The translations under genes were made by a program, and so were the position numbers. A stretch of 15,684 bases of DNA. It comes from an uncultured Oscillospiraceae bacterium. GTDB taxonomy: Bacteria > Bacillota > Clostridia > Oscillospirales > Ruminococcaceae. Positions 5,245 to 10,736 of the stretch are shown piece by piece. Under the pieces are notes generated by a model, which saw only the letters and a program-made list of their open reading frames with translations, was not told the DNA's origin and did not search any database. The stretch's first letter is position 1. Each line of letters opens with the position of its first letter. Location: assembly GCA_910586535.1 (NCBI GenBank), contig CAJUHS010000037.1, positions 1 through 15,684 of the forward strand, read 5' to 3'.

Positions 5245-5259
5245 AGCCCGACCCGCTCG

Positions 5260-5655
5260 TTATAGATCAATATCCCAATTCTTACGGTCGGACTCCTTTT
5301 GCGCGATTTTCAGCCGCTCCTTATCCATTTTAATTTTGTGCTTCATGTAATCGTCGTCCCGAATAATGCTGCGAAGCTCCCGTATAGCCTGTATGTCCCC
5401 CGCCTTGGCGGCTTTCAGTATGGCAGCGTTCACCACGAGCATATTTGTAATATCCTCGGGGAAATCCTCAACGTCGATACCCATATCAGACAACGTTTTA
5501 TAATCTTCCTCGGGAGCCGGCAAGGACAAAAGCAGCTGCATACAAGCTTTCATATCACGCTTACGGCGGCGGACTTCTCCCGACTTTTTTCCGCCTCTCG
5601 ACTGTTCCTCGACAGTTAAATTATGAGCAGCAGGTATTAAGTTTATATCGTTCAA
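5260..5655 (-). CDS. KGG-type / small-terminase-like phage protein
   Basis: 131 aa. Residues about 11-35 carry HNLTVEEQSRGGKKSGEVRR followed by RKRDM. This resembles the GxKGGxxSGEARRRKR segment of small proteins in gut Firmicutes phages and elements that are annotated as KGG-repeat or small-terminase-like. The end (AAKAGDIQAIRELRSIIRDD) matches the GD-xx-A-xx-xRD pattern of the same proteins. A packaging role is therefore possible but unproven; no large terminase is present. The start is TTG 5655: AGGAGG (5670-5665) lies nine bases upstream and no ATG or GTG fits in frame nearby. It is the last gene of the minus-strand replication operon, 197 bases after its upstream neighbour, and ends next to a GACCCGCTC motif copy. 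Confidence 0.7.
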   Translation of the reverse strand: MNDINLIPAAHNLTVEEQSRGGKKSGEVRRRKRDMKACMQLLLSLPAPEEDYKTLSDMGIDVEDFPEDITNMLVVNAAILKAAKAGDIQAIRELRSIIRDDDYMKHKIKMDKERLKIAQKESDRKNWDIDL

Positions 5656-5852
5656 CCTCCGCCGCCTCCTTTCTTTCCTTAAAATGCCGCGAAAAAATGT
5701 ATTTTCCGAAAAAATCCGTAAAAAAGTGAATTTTACCCCGTGTATAAAATTTGCCTATCCATTTACATCGGTCTTTCCTTGCGGTACTGTCGGACATAGG
5801 GGAGGAGGTGCAGAACCTTCCACCGCCGTCCGACCTGCTCCGATAAGTATAG
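5656..5852. other. noncoding, structured intergenic region
   Basis: GTCGGAC (5789-5795) and GTCCGAC (5828-5834) form a 7-bp outer stem enclosing an inner GGT/ACC-rich helix in a minus-strand transcript. An exact GACCTGCTCC motif copy (5832-5841) overlaps the right arm. The rest (5690-5760) is AT-rich without a clear promoter. It probably represents a structured spacer in the operon mRNA. Confidence 0.4.
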
Positions 5853-6218
5853 TTATTTACTGTTAGTCAGCTTTTCAAGCTCGTTCCGCTGTAGCCGCAA
5901 GGCAAATTGAAGCCGTTCCCGCGCGTCCTCATTACAAGTATCAAGACAGCGTTCAAGCTTGTTAATGTTCCGCTCCAGCTCCGACACTCTATGTTCTATG
6001 TACTGACTATCTTCAAGACCCGCTCCGTATACATTATATAAAGACTGCTGACATGATGTGAGGAAAGTGCCGTCCCCCGACATATCGGCTATGCAGCCTA
6101 CAGCGATCATAAACAGACGGAAAGGATTTTCGGCAAGTGCCAACCCACGGCATATATCACGCCTTGCCGTTTCGCTTTTCTTGATGTTTATTGCAAAGTA
6201 GTTGTCAGAATTTAACAT
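5853..6218 (-). CDS. hypothetical protein with C-terminal coiled coil
   Basis: Family not recognised. The C-terminal 50 residues (HRVSELERNINKLERCLDTC and ERLQFALRLQRNELEKL) have heptad-like leucine/charge spacing typical of a coiled coil. The N-terminal part includes CRGLALAENPFRLFMIAVGC and ADMSGDGTFL, without a signal peptide. I favour ATG 6218 (121 aa) because AAGGAAG lies about nine bases upstream. An in-frame ATG at 6293 (146 aa) has no ribosome site but would add MTSPALLGTRIYGTFYDE, and cannot be excluded. It lies directly downstream of rep on the same strand and is likely co-transcribed. One exact GACCCGCTCC motif lies within the gene (6017-6026). Confidence 0.65.
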   Translation of the reverse strand: MLNSDNYFAINIKKSETARRDICRGLALAENPFRLFMIAVGCIADMSGDGTFLTSCQQSLYNVYGAGLEDSQYIEHRVSELERNINKLERCLDTCNEDARERLQFALRLQRNELEKLTNSK

Positions 6219-6276
6219 AACCGCCGACTTCCTTAATGTTTCGTCGTAAAATGTGCCGTAAATTCGAGTACCTAAC

Positions 6277-6335
6277 AGAGCGGGTGAAGTCATATTTTTT
6301 CGGCAAGGCTAAACGCCCGCCGACATACCCGCTCC
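6277..6335 (-). repeat. inverted pair of motif-like sequences around the 6293 start
   Basis: GAGCGGGT (6278-6285) and ACCCGCTC (6327-6334) are perfectly inverted 8-mers of the GGAGCRGGTC family. They flank a region with a further GC-rich imperfect hairpin (6301-6322) between rep and the coiled-coil gene. Confidence 0.5.
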
Positions 6336-6366
6336 GTGGTGTGAAATATATAAATTGTATTCGATA

Positions 6367-7158
6367 TTATAGCCGCTGACATTCCGAAAGCTGCTTATGC
6401 TTTGAGAAATTCGGCTGAATGTTCAGCGGTTCGCAAGGTATACGAACATACTTAAAATATACATATCCGCTCTTGTAGTAGTCGCTTGTCCTTGCTTCGA
6501 CAAACATAAAACCTTTTGGAGCTTTCGGCGGACGTTCGGGACTGTATACACGTTCAATCGGCTTTACCTTTTCCTGTGCAGGCTGCTGTATACTCTTTGT
6601 CTGCTTCCAGCGTTTGCCCTTATGCTCCGCAGGCGTGTGCTGATGTAGATATATAGCTAAAGCCGTAAAGTCCTCGCCGTGGTTTATTCCGTTATAGTAA
6701 TTGTCTTTCCGCAGGTGTTCAACCTTTGCGATCTCTCCGAAAGCCCACTTGCATAATATATCGTTTTCGGAAACGCCGCTTACTATCAAGTGATGATGTA
6801 ACCGTCCCGACCTGCTTCCGAACCCCGTCACGGCAATAATTTTCGCGTGAGGATTGGAGTACCGCAGGCGGCGGACGTAATTTTCGAGATTTTTTACAGC
6901 CTCGGCATAGCTTGGCGGTAAATGCTCGTTGTCGTATGTAAGGGTGACATAATATGCCGCACTTGTGAAATTGGTGTTCACCAGGCGTACAAAATGCTTT
7001 TCGGATTTATAGTTATTATACCGCGCCTTTTCCTCATCGGTGCGGACGTTCACGGGTTTGGGCTTGCTTTTGCTGAAATCCCGTACCGTTTCCGATACGG
7101 GATAATATTCCACCTCGTAAACCGCACCCGAACGAGTAACGCTCTTACCGTTCGGCAT
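6367..7158 (-). CDS. rep: HUH-type rolling-circle replication initiator (G2P/ORF2-like Rep)
   Basis: A 263-aa replication-associated protein. Motif I is YYVTLTYDNEHLPP (from residue 69). The HUH metal-binding motif is GRLHHHLIVSG (118-128, H121-H123). The catalytic tyrosine motif is FTALAIYLHQHTP with Y170. This order and spacing match the REP_ORF2/G2P family of inovirus- and plasmid-type initiators, which nick one strand at the double-strand origin and stay bound through the tyrosine. The C-terminal part (180-263) is basic and less conserved. ATG 7158 follows the upstream stop by three bases, with GAGG about nine bases before it, so translation is coupled to the upstream gene. Expression is probably controlled at the leader before 7575, where a candidate antisense RNA and pseudoknot lie. 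The gene looks intact, so the element could replicate when excised. Confidence 0.9.
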   Translation of the reverse strand: MPNGKSVTRSGAVYEVEYYPVSETVRDFSKSKPKPVNVRTDEEKARYNNYKSEKHFVRLVNTNFTSAAYYVTLTYDNEHLPPSYAEAVKNLENYVRRLRYSNPHAKIIAVTGFGSRSGRLHHHLIVSGVSENDILCKWAFGEIAKVEHLRKDNYYNGINHGEDFTALAIYLHQHTPAEHKGKRWKQTKSIQQPAQEKVKPIERVYSPERPPKAPKGFMFVEARTSDYYKSGYVYFKYVRIPCEPLNIQPNFSKHKQLSECQRL

Positions 7159-7161
7159 AAC

Positions 7162-7575
7162 TTAACCCTCATAGTCAAAATATGCGGAAAGAGAAGCTAT
7201 AAGCTGTTGAACATCTTTGCTCTTGCTGTTCTTTGACCGTTCCAAGCAGTAAATTATAGCTTCAAGTTCAGCGGCAAGGACTTCAACAGGATAGAGCCGA
7301 ACAGGCTTGCAATGCTCTGTTTTCTTCATAACGGAAGAAATAACGTTTCCCTCTATCTCCGTTGTACAACGCTTCACAGGCTTTTTAGTGCGGGTAAGGC
7401 GCGTCTGAATAATCCTCTTGCCGTGTTCAAGTGCGGTTCTGACCTGCTCCAGCTGCGAAGCGGTCAAGAGAATTTCGGCTTTGCGTGCTGTTACGCCGGT
7501 GTCGGGAACGACAACGCCGCGCGGCAATGATAATTCAATCGGCATATATGTTTCGATTTCAACATAATTTTCCAT
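7162..7575 (-). CDS. hypothetical protein upstream of rep
   Basis: 137 aa, family not recognised. It opens MENYVEIETYMPIELSLPRG, has a helical mid-part (ILLTASQLEQVRTALEHGKR) and a helical C-terminus (YPVEVLAAELEAIIYCLERS, then QQLIASLSAYFDYEG). No membrane segment is seen. The start at ATG 7575 is set by GGAGG (7589-7585) about nine bases upstream. Its stop is three bases before the rep start, so the two are translated together and this protein may be a replication accessory factor. Its ribosome site sits directly after the last strand of a potential pseudoknot (7645-7590), making it the control point of the rep operon. One exact GACCTGCTCC motif copy lies inside at 7441-7450. Confidence 0.75.
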   Translation of the reverse strand: MENYVEIETYMPIELSLPRGVVVPDTGVTARKAEILLTASQLEQVRTALEHGKRIIQTRLTRTKKPVKRCTTEIEGNVISSVMKKTEHCKPVRLYPVEVLAAELEAIIYCLERSKNSKSKDVQQLIASLSAYFDYEG

Positions 7576-7589
7576 AAAAAATTACCTCC

Positions 7590-7645
7590 AATTATAGCAT
7601 AAATGCTTGAACCCGCTCTGAAAATATGCTATAATTAGAGCAGGT
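7590..7645 (-). promoter_or_regulatory. rep-operon leader: candidate pseudoknot / alternative hairpins at the Shine-Dalgarno
   Basis: Reading the minus-strand RNA 5' to 3': segment 1 ACCTGCTCT (7645-7637), segment 2 AATTATAGCATA (7636-7625), segment 3 AGAGCGGGT (7619-7611), segment 4 TATGCTATAATT (7601-7590), then the ribosome site GGAGG. Segment 1 pairs with 3 (9 bp, one G-U) and 2 pairs with 4 (12 bp, perfect). The interleaved order gives either an H-type pseudoknot or two exclusive hairpins beside the ribosome site. Confidence 0.55.
7607..7635 (+). promoter_or_regulatory. antisense promoter TTGAAC-N17-TATAAT
   Basis: The -35 TTGAAC (7607-7612), 17-bp spacer and TGC-TATAAT (-10 at 7630-7635, with an extended TG) lie on the plus strand, opposite to the rep operon. 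Inverted GAGCRGGT copies overlap the -35/spacer and the predicted start. Confidence 0.65.
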
Positions 7646-7719
7646 GAAGCAATTCACTTTATAGTGCGCCGTCTGCTGTTCGCTCGCCAAAGGTCACAGC
7701 AGACAGGCGTTTTCTTTTT
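7642..7719 (+). ncRNA. candidate antisense (counter-transcribed) RNA of the rep operon
   Basis: The predicted start is near 7642 from the promoter at 7607-7635 and the end is at the terminator 7667-7719, giving about 78 nt. No ORF of note is present. It is fully complementary to the minus-strand leader between the gene at 7738-8013 and the rep operon. Location, size and the downstream pseudoknot resemble plasmid copy-number control RNAs; function is inferred from layout. Confidence 0.55.
7667..7719 (+). terminator. strong intrinsic terminator of the antisense RNA
   Basis: CGCC-GTCTGCTGT (7667-7679) pairs with ACAGCAGAC-a-GGCG (7696-7709), 13 bp with one bulge, followed by TTTTCTTTTT (7710-7719). 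There is no plus-strand gene upstream, only the antisense promoter. Confidence 0.8.
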
Positions 7720-7737
7720 GATATAAAATGTTACACA

Positions 7738-8013
7738 TCAATCCACGTCCTCAACCACAAATTTGAAATTACTTTCCTCTCGTTCTATATCGAGAAGCAG
7801 ATAGATTGGTTTAAAAATTCCTATAAGCGTCTGAATGCGTTCATCGGGAATATCTTCTGTACAATTAGGATCCCATGAAATCAAAAATCTTTTAATTACC
7901 TCAAAAACATAGTCTTGTTTGCGTTCAGGGAACATTCTGTATTCCGATACAAAATTTTTTAATGCATTGGCCTTTTGCTCACTGATTGAAAAAGAGAGTG
8001 TAACTTTCTTCAA
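7738..8013 (-). CDS. hypothetical small protein
   Basis: 91 aa, not recognised. The early stretch KVTLSFSISEQKANALKNFV is followed by a helical segment (QDYVFEVIKRFLISW) and an acidic C-terminus (VVEDVD). The layout is compatible with a small RHH-like or accessory protein, but no motif decides. I favour TTG 8013, since GAGGAG (8028-8023) is nine bases upstream of it; an in-frame ATG at 8022 directly abuts that ribosome site with no spacer. The gene begins 8-17 bases after the Xis-like gene, in the operon driven by the promoter at 8618-8590. Downstream, the leader with the antisense RNA separates it from the rep operon. Confidence 0.65.
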   Translation of the reverse strand: MKKVTLSFSISEQKANALKNFVSEYRMFPERKQDYVFEVIKRFLISWDPNCTEDIPDERIQTLIGIFKPIYLLLDIEREESNFKFVVEDVD

Positions 8014-8030
8014 TAAAATCATCTCCTCAT

Positions 8031-8321
8031 TTATAATTTCGCGGGGATAGGGTATATCCCCGAACGTTCCGCGGGCTCGTCCCGTTCATTTGGCGCGGGA
8101 AGCTTATTGCTGTTAAGATAATCGGCAAATTTGTCCACGTTCACTAGATACCGCCGCCCCGCGCTGATCGCGACAATCTCGCCGTTAAGTACTTTTTGCC
8201 TCACAAGATTTTCGGGAAGTCCAAAAAGCCGCGTAGTTTCTTGAATTGTCGCCATTTGCGGGATAGCACGGCTGACCGTTATTTCGGGTTTGCAGCCAAC
8301 TGCAAAAGCGGGGTTGTTCAT
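8031..8321 (-). CDS. excisionase-like / helix-turn-helix DNA-binding protein
   Basis: A 96-aa protein with a MerR/excisionase-type winged HTH at residues about 24-70: ATIQETTRLFGLPENLVRQK, then LNGEIVAISAGRRYLVNVDKFADYLN. This pattern is shared by Xis proteins and helix_turn_helix_17 regulators of mobile elements. ATG 8321 has GGAGG about nine bases upstream and overlaps the stop of the preceding HTH gene by four bases (ATGA), so the two are coupled. As Xis it would direct excision by the integrase encoded divergently; alternatively it may be a regulator. A 19-base palindrome copy (8289-8307) lies within its first codons. Confidence 0.8.
   Translation of the reverse strand: MNNPAFAVGCKPEITVSRAIPQMATIQETTRLFGLPENLVRQKVLNGEIVAISAGRRYLVNVDKFADYLNSNKLPAPNERDEPAERSGIYPIPAKL
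8289..8307. repeat. palindrome TTTGCAG-CCAA-CTGCAAA, copy 2
   Basis: Matches the site at 5226-5244 in 18 of 19 bases although this copy is inside a coding region. Possible binding site for an element protein such as Xis. Confidence 0.45.
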
Positions 8322-8512
8322 GTAATTGCACCTCCGTTCTGCTGGGCTGTAAGTTTGCTAATAATTTCATACAGTTTTTGGGTATCACTTTCGTTAAATG
8401 GTTTGCGGAGTTTTCGAGAGAAATTGCCGTCGCTTATGCCCCACGCATAGGCTACTTGCCAGCATTTCAACCCGTTTGAGAAAATAAGCTTCTTAACTTC
8501 ATCGCCAGTCAT
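8318..8512 (-). CDS. small Cro-like HTH protein
   Basis: A 64-aa protein dominated by one helix-turn-helix: LIFSNGLKCWQVAYAWGISD followed by GNFSRKLRKPF (residues about 9-39). Such mini-HTH proteins open the early operon of Firmicutes phages and integrative elements and act like Cro. ATG 8512 has AGGAGG eight bases upstream. It is the first gene of the minus-strand early/replication operon, transcribed from the consensus promoter at 8618-8590, and its stop overlaps the next start by four bases. It is divergent from the XRE repressor at 8678, the classical arrangement of a two-repressor switch. The role is inferred from position and fold. Confidence 0.75.
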   Translation of the reverse strand: MTGDEVKKLIFSNGLKCWQVAYAWGISDGNFSRKLRKPFNESDTQKLYEIISKLTAQQNGGAIT

Positions 8513-8542
8513 GACAAGACCTCCTAAAATTTCATTTTGTTG

Positions 8543-8571
8543 TTGACATTTGGTTTAAACAATGTTATAAT
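8543..8571 (+). promoter_or_regulatory. consensus promoter of repressor-integrase
   Basis: TTGACA (8543-8548), 17-bp spacer, TATAAT (8566-8571). Predicted start near 8578, giving about 100 bases of leader before ATG 8678. The palindrome GTTTAAAC (8553-8560) sits between the two boxes. Confidence 0.75.
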
Positions 8572-8575
8572 GATG

Positions 8576-8604
8576 TTGTTGATATTTTTATTATACATCA
8601 ACAA
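8576..8604. promoter_or_regulatory. operator-like dyad O1
   Basis: TTGTTGAT (8576-8583) and ATCAACAA (8597-8604) are perfectly inverted with a 13-bp spacer. They cover both predicted start sites and the minus-strand -10 box. Confidence 0.55.
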
Positions 8605-8618
8605 AAGCAAAATGTCAA
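8590..8618 (-). promoter_or_regulatory. consensus promoter of the early/replication operon
   Basis: TTGACA (8618-8613), 17-bp spacer, TATAAT (8595-8590) on the minus strand, predicted start near 8583. It faces and overlaps the plus-strand promoter at 8543-8571, so the two should interfere. Confidence 0.75.
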
Positions 8619-8622
8619 GCTG

Positions 8623-8653
8623 TTTGTTGAAAACAATTTTAAAATTCAACAAA
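8623..8653. promoter_or_regulatory. operator-like dyad O2
   Basis: TTTGTTGAA (8623-8631) and TTCAACAAA (8645-8653) are perfectly inverted, again with a 13-bp spacer. It lies just upstream of the minus-strand -35 and in the leader of the repressor gene. Confidence 0.55.
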
Positions 8654-8677
8654 ATTTTAATTTATGAGGTATTTTTA

Positions 8678-9412
8678 ATGGCGACATCAGAAATATTTGC
8701 AGAACGACTTCGAGAATTAAGAAATGATAACGGAGTTTCGTTAAAGGACTTGGCTAATTCATTAGATACAACAGCACAAAGTTTAAGTCTTTATGAAAGA
8801 GCAGAAAGGACTATAAATATTGATTTACTATATAAAATTGCAAAGTATTTTAATGTTTCTGCTGATTACCTGCTCGGATTAACAGATAACAAAACATTTG
8901 ATATAACCGTAAAGGCAATATGTGAATATACTGGACTTAATGATGAAGCAGTTGAAAGTCTAGCAAATTTTGCTCGCCTTGATTTTTCAGAACCTGGTAT
9001 AAACGAAACACCAGAAGAAAGCGAAATGAATCTTAAAATTTCATTAAACATTTTTAAAATACGAAATGACTTTATCGCTTCGGATTGGTTTTGGGATATT
9101 ATGGATCATATTTCTGAATTGGACATAATTAGTGAACAGTGGAAAAATGCAGTTACAAATCAAGTACTTGCAGAGCTTAAAGGCAATAATGAATATCGTT
9201 TTTTTGCAGAAACGATGAATATTTCAAAAGAATGTGACGTTATACGATATCTTATTACTGAAAAAATAAATGAATATATCAATTTTTATGATAAAAGGAT
9301 AGATGATGAACATAAACGTATACTTAGTAATTTTGAAAGAGAACAAAAATTGAAAGAAAAAATTTTAAGGGAGGCTTCCGAAAATGGCGAACATAACCCC
9401 CCGAAAGAATAA
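8678..9412 (+). CDS. XRE-family repressor next to the integrase
   Basis: A 244-aa regulator. The HTH domain at residues 6-68 is clear (FAERLRELRNDNGVSLKDLA, LSLYERAERTINIDLLYKIA, then YFNVSADYLLGLTD). The long C-terminal region is helical and ends in a charged coiled segment (HKRILSNFEREQKLKEKILR). This architecture is common in Clostridial integrative elements, where the repressor gene sits before int. ATG 8678 has GAGGT seven bases upstream; the open frame back to 8537 covers the promoters and is not coding. The gene is distinctly more AT-rich than the integrase that overlaps it by 29 bases. It probably binds the TTGTTGA dyads at 8576-8653 and sets the choice between its own promoter and the replication operon promoter. 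Confidence 0.85.
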   Translation: MATSEIFAERLRELRNDNGVSLKDLANSLDTTAQSLSLYERAERTINIDLLYKIAKYFNVSADYLLGLTDNKTFDITVKAICEYTGLNDEAVESLANFARLDFSEPGINETPEESEMNLKISLNIFKIRNDFIASDWFWDIMDHISELDIISEQWKNAVTNQVLAELKGNNEYRFFAETMNISKECDVIRYLITEKINEYINFYDKRIDDEHKRILSNFEREQKLKEKILREASENGEHNPPKE

Positions 9413-10611
9413 AGACGGCATTATAACCTCCTACACGATACGAGTATATCACGGCTACGGCAAGGACGGCAAACGTTTGAAACCCTATACAATGAGTTAT
9501 AAACCCGCTCCCGGCATGACCGCAAGGCAGATTGAAAAGGAGCTGAACCGTCAGGCGGTGCAGTTTGAGGAGCAGTGCAGGAACGGTATGACGGGCGCGG
9601 CAGGCAAGCTAAGGCTTTCCGACATTTCGGAGCAGTACTTTGAAGCTATGAAAGGCAAGCTAAGTCCAACAACATACAGCAATTACCGAAGCATTGCCGA
9701 TACCGCCATACTCCCCGCCTTCGGACATCACAAGGTATCCGAATTGAAGCCCGTACACGTCCAAGAGTTTGTAAAAATGCTTTCCGCCGCGCCTATGCTC
9801 AAAGCCAACGGTCAGCCCTATCCGGACGGACGCACAGCTTCACCCGCAACGGTCAAGCGCAAGCTGGCTGTTCTCCAGTCCATGCTGACGTTTGCTTATA
9901 AGCTTGGGTACATTTCCTCAAATCCCGCGGACACCCGCCGCCTTACGCTGCCAAAGCAGATACAGCCCGAAATACAGATTTTTACAAAGCAGGAAGCGGC
10001 GTATATCCTTAACTGTCTTAAGGACGAGCCGCTCCAGTTTCAGACAATTGTGCAGCTTGCGATTTTCACGGGAGCGCGTCAGGGCGAATTGGTCGGACTG
10101 AAATTCTCCGATGTGGACTTCTTTAACAACAAACTGACTATCAGCCGTTCGGCGTACAAGCTTAAAGGGGAGCAGGTTCGTACCAAATCACCCAAAAGCG
10201 ACAAGGAAAGGACTGTCGCCCTCAATTCCTCGTGTATGGGACTGCTTAAGGAGCTGATGAAACAGCACGCGGAAGAAGCCCAGCGGGCTCGGCAGCCAAT
10301 GGAAGGGCGGCAACTGGATATTTACCCGTTGGAACGGTGAAATGATGTACCCGAAAACGCCATCCAAGCAGTTTGCAAAGTTTTTGGAGCGGCACAATAT
10401 CGAACACAGGAAGTTCCACAGCCTGCGGCACACGTCGGCAACACTGCTATTGTACAACGGTACCGATCTGAAAACCGTCCAAGAACGGTTGGGACACGCC
10501 GACCTCACCACTACAAACAAATATCTTCATCTTGTGGAACAGGCGGACGTGGAGGCGGTAAACTCTCTTGAAATGCTGCTAACGGCCTCTAAAAACACTA
10601 AAAGCGGATAA
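9384..10611 (+). pseudogene. int: tyrosine recombinase/integrase, frameshifted
   Basis: A site-specific recombinase of the phage integrase family, about 408 aa if repaired. It has an N-terminal arm-binding region (ITSYTIRVYHGYGKDGKRLK), a core-binding SAM-like domain (about 75-185) and a catalytic domain. The first catalytic Arg is R232 in TGARQGELVGL and the Lys is K268 or K271. In the second frame come the HSLRH box, LGHADLTTTNKYLH with the catalytic His, and the nucleophile Tyr. The frame changes at 10285-10287: CAG CGG G CTC GGC reads through in both parts only if one G of the GGG is removed, restoring the usual ...RLGSQWKGGNWIFTRWNGE... sequence. As given, translation from ATG 9384 (AAGGGAGG upstream) stops at 10340 before the HSLRH box, so the product should be inactive. 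Sequencing error or, less likely, +1 frameshifting would rescue it. Confidence 0.9.
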
Positions 10612-10641
10612 CATCATTTTTTGAGATCGTCCGCTTTTTTT
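10600..10641 (+). terminator. integrase terminator
   Basis: AAAAGCGGA (10600-10608) and TCCGCTTTT (10630-10638) form a 9-bp stem across the stop codon, ending in seven T (10635-10641). Confidence 0.8.
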
Positions 10642-10660
10642 GTACTGCTTTTCGGCAATG

Positions 10661-10680
10661 GCGCACAAACAGCGCACAAA
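10661..10680. repeat. direct repeats GCGCACAAA between int and tRNA
   Basis: Two copies, 10661-10669 and 10672-10680, are 11 bp apart, about one helical turn. Position beside the presumed attachment site fits integrase arm-type or accessory binding sites. Confidence 0.4.
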
Positions 10681-10692
10681 ACGTAAATTGCC

Positions 10693-10736
10693 AAAATAAA
10701 ACAGCCGTCTGTAAATGCTTGCAAACGGCTGTTTTA
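10693..10736 (-). terminator. terminator downstream of the tRNA gene
   Basis: TAAAACAGCCGT (10697-10708) and ACGGCTGTTTTA (10725-10736) form a perfect 12-bp stem with a 16-base loop. On the minus strand TTTT (10696-10693) follows. It ends the tRNA-Ala transcript. Confidence 0.75.

Larger units (their letters stand above)
5029..5259. other. noncoding, highly structured gap between convergent genes
   Basis: Contains two tandem terminators (5042-5069, 5096-5143) with a TTGTTGA/TCAACAA dyad between them (5074-5091). It also has a hairpin GTACT-TTTTTG-AGTAC bracketed by GGGTA/TACCC and GGCGG/CCGCC arms (about 5160-5215), a 19-base palindrome (5226-5244) and one near-match of the GGAGCRGGTC motif (5250-5259). 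Besides ending both operons, it is a candidate origin or packaging/binding region. Confidence 0.45.

Noticed and set aside
7591..7619. Minus-strand TGC-TATAAT at 7596-7591 as promoter for the rep operon
   Set aside because: There is no -35, and the start would fall past the GGAGG ribosome site. The TATAAT is better explained as the second arm of the 12-bp leader repeat.
8537..8677. 47-residue N-terminal extension of the 8678 repressor
   Set aside because: It covers the divergent promoters and operators; ATG 8678 has a ribosome site and begins at the usual HTH start.
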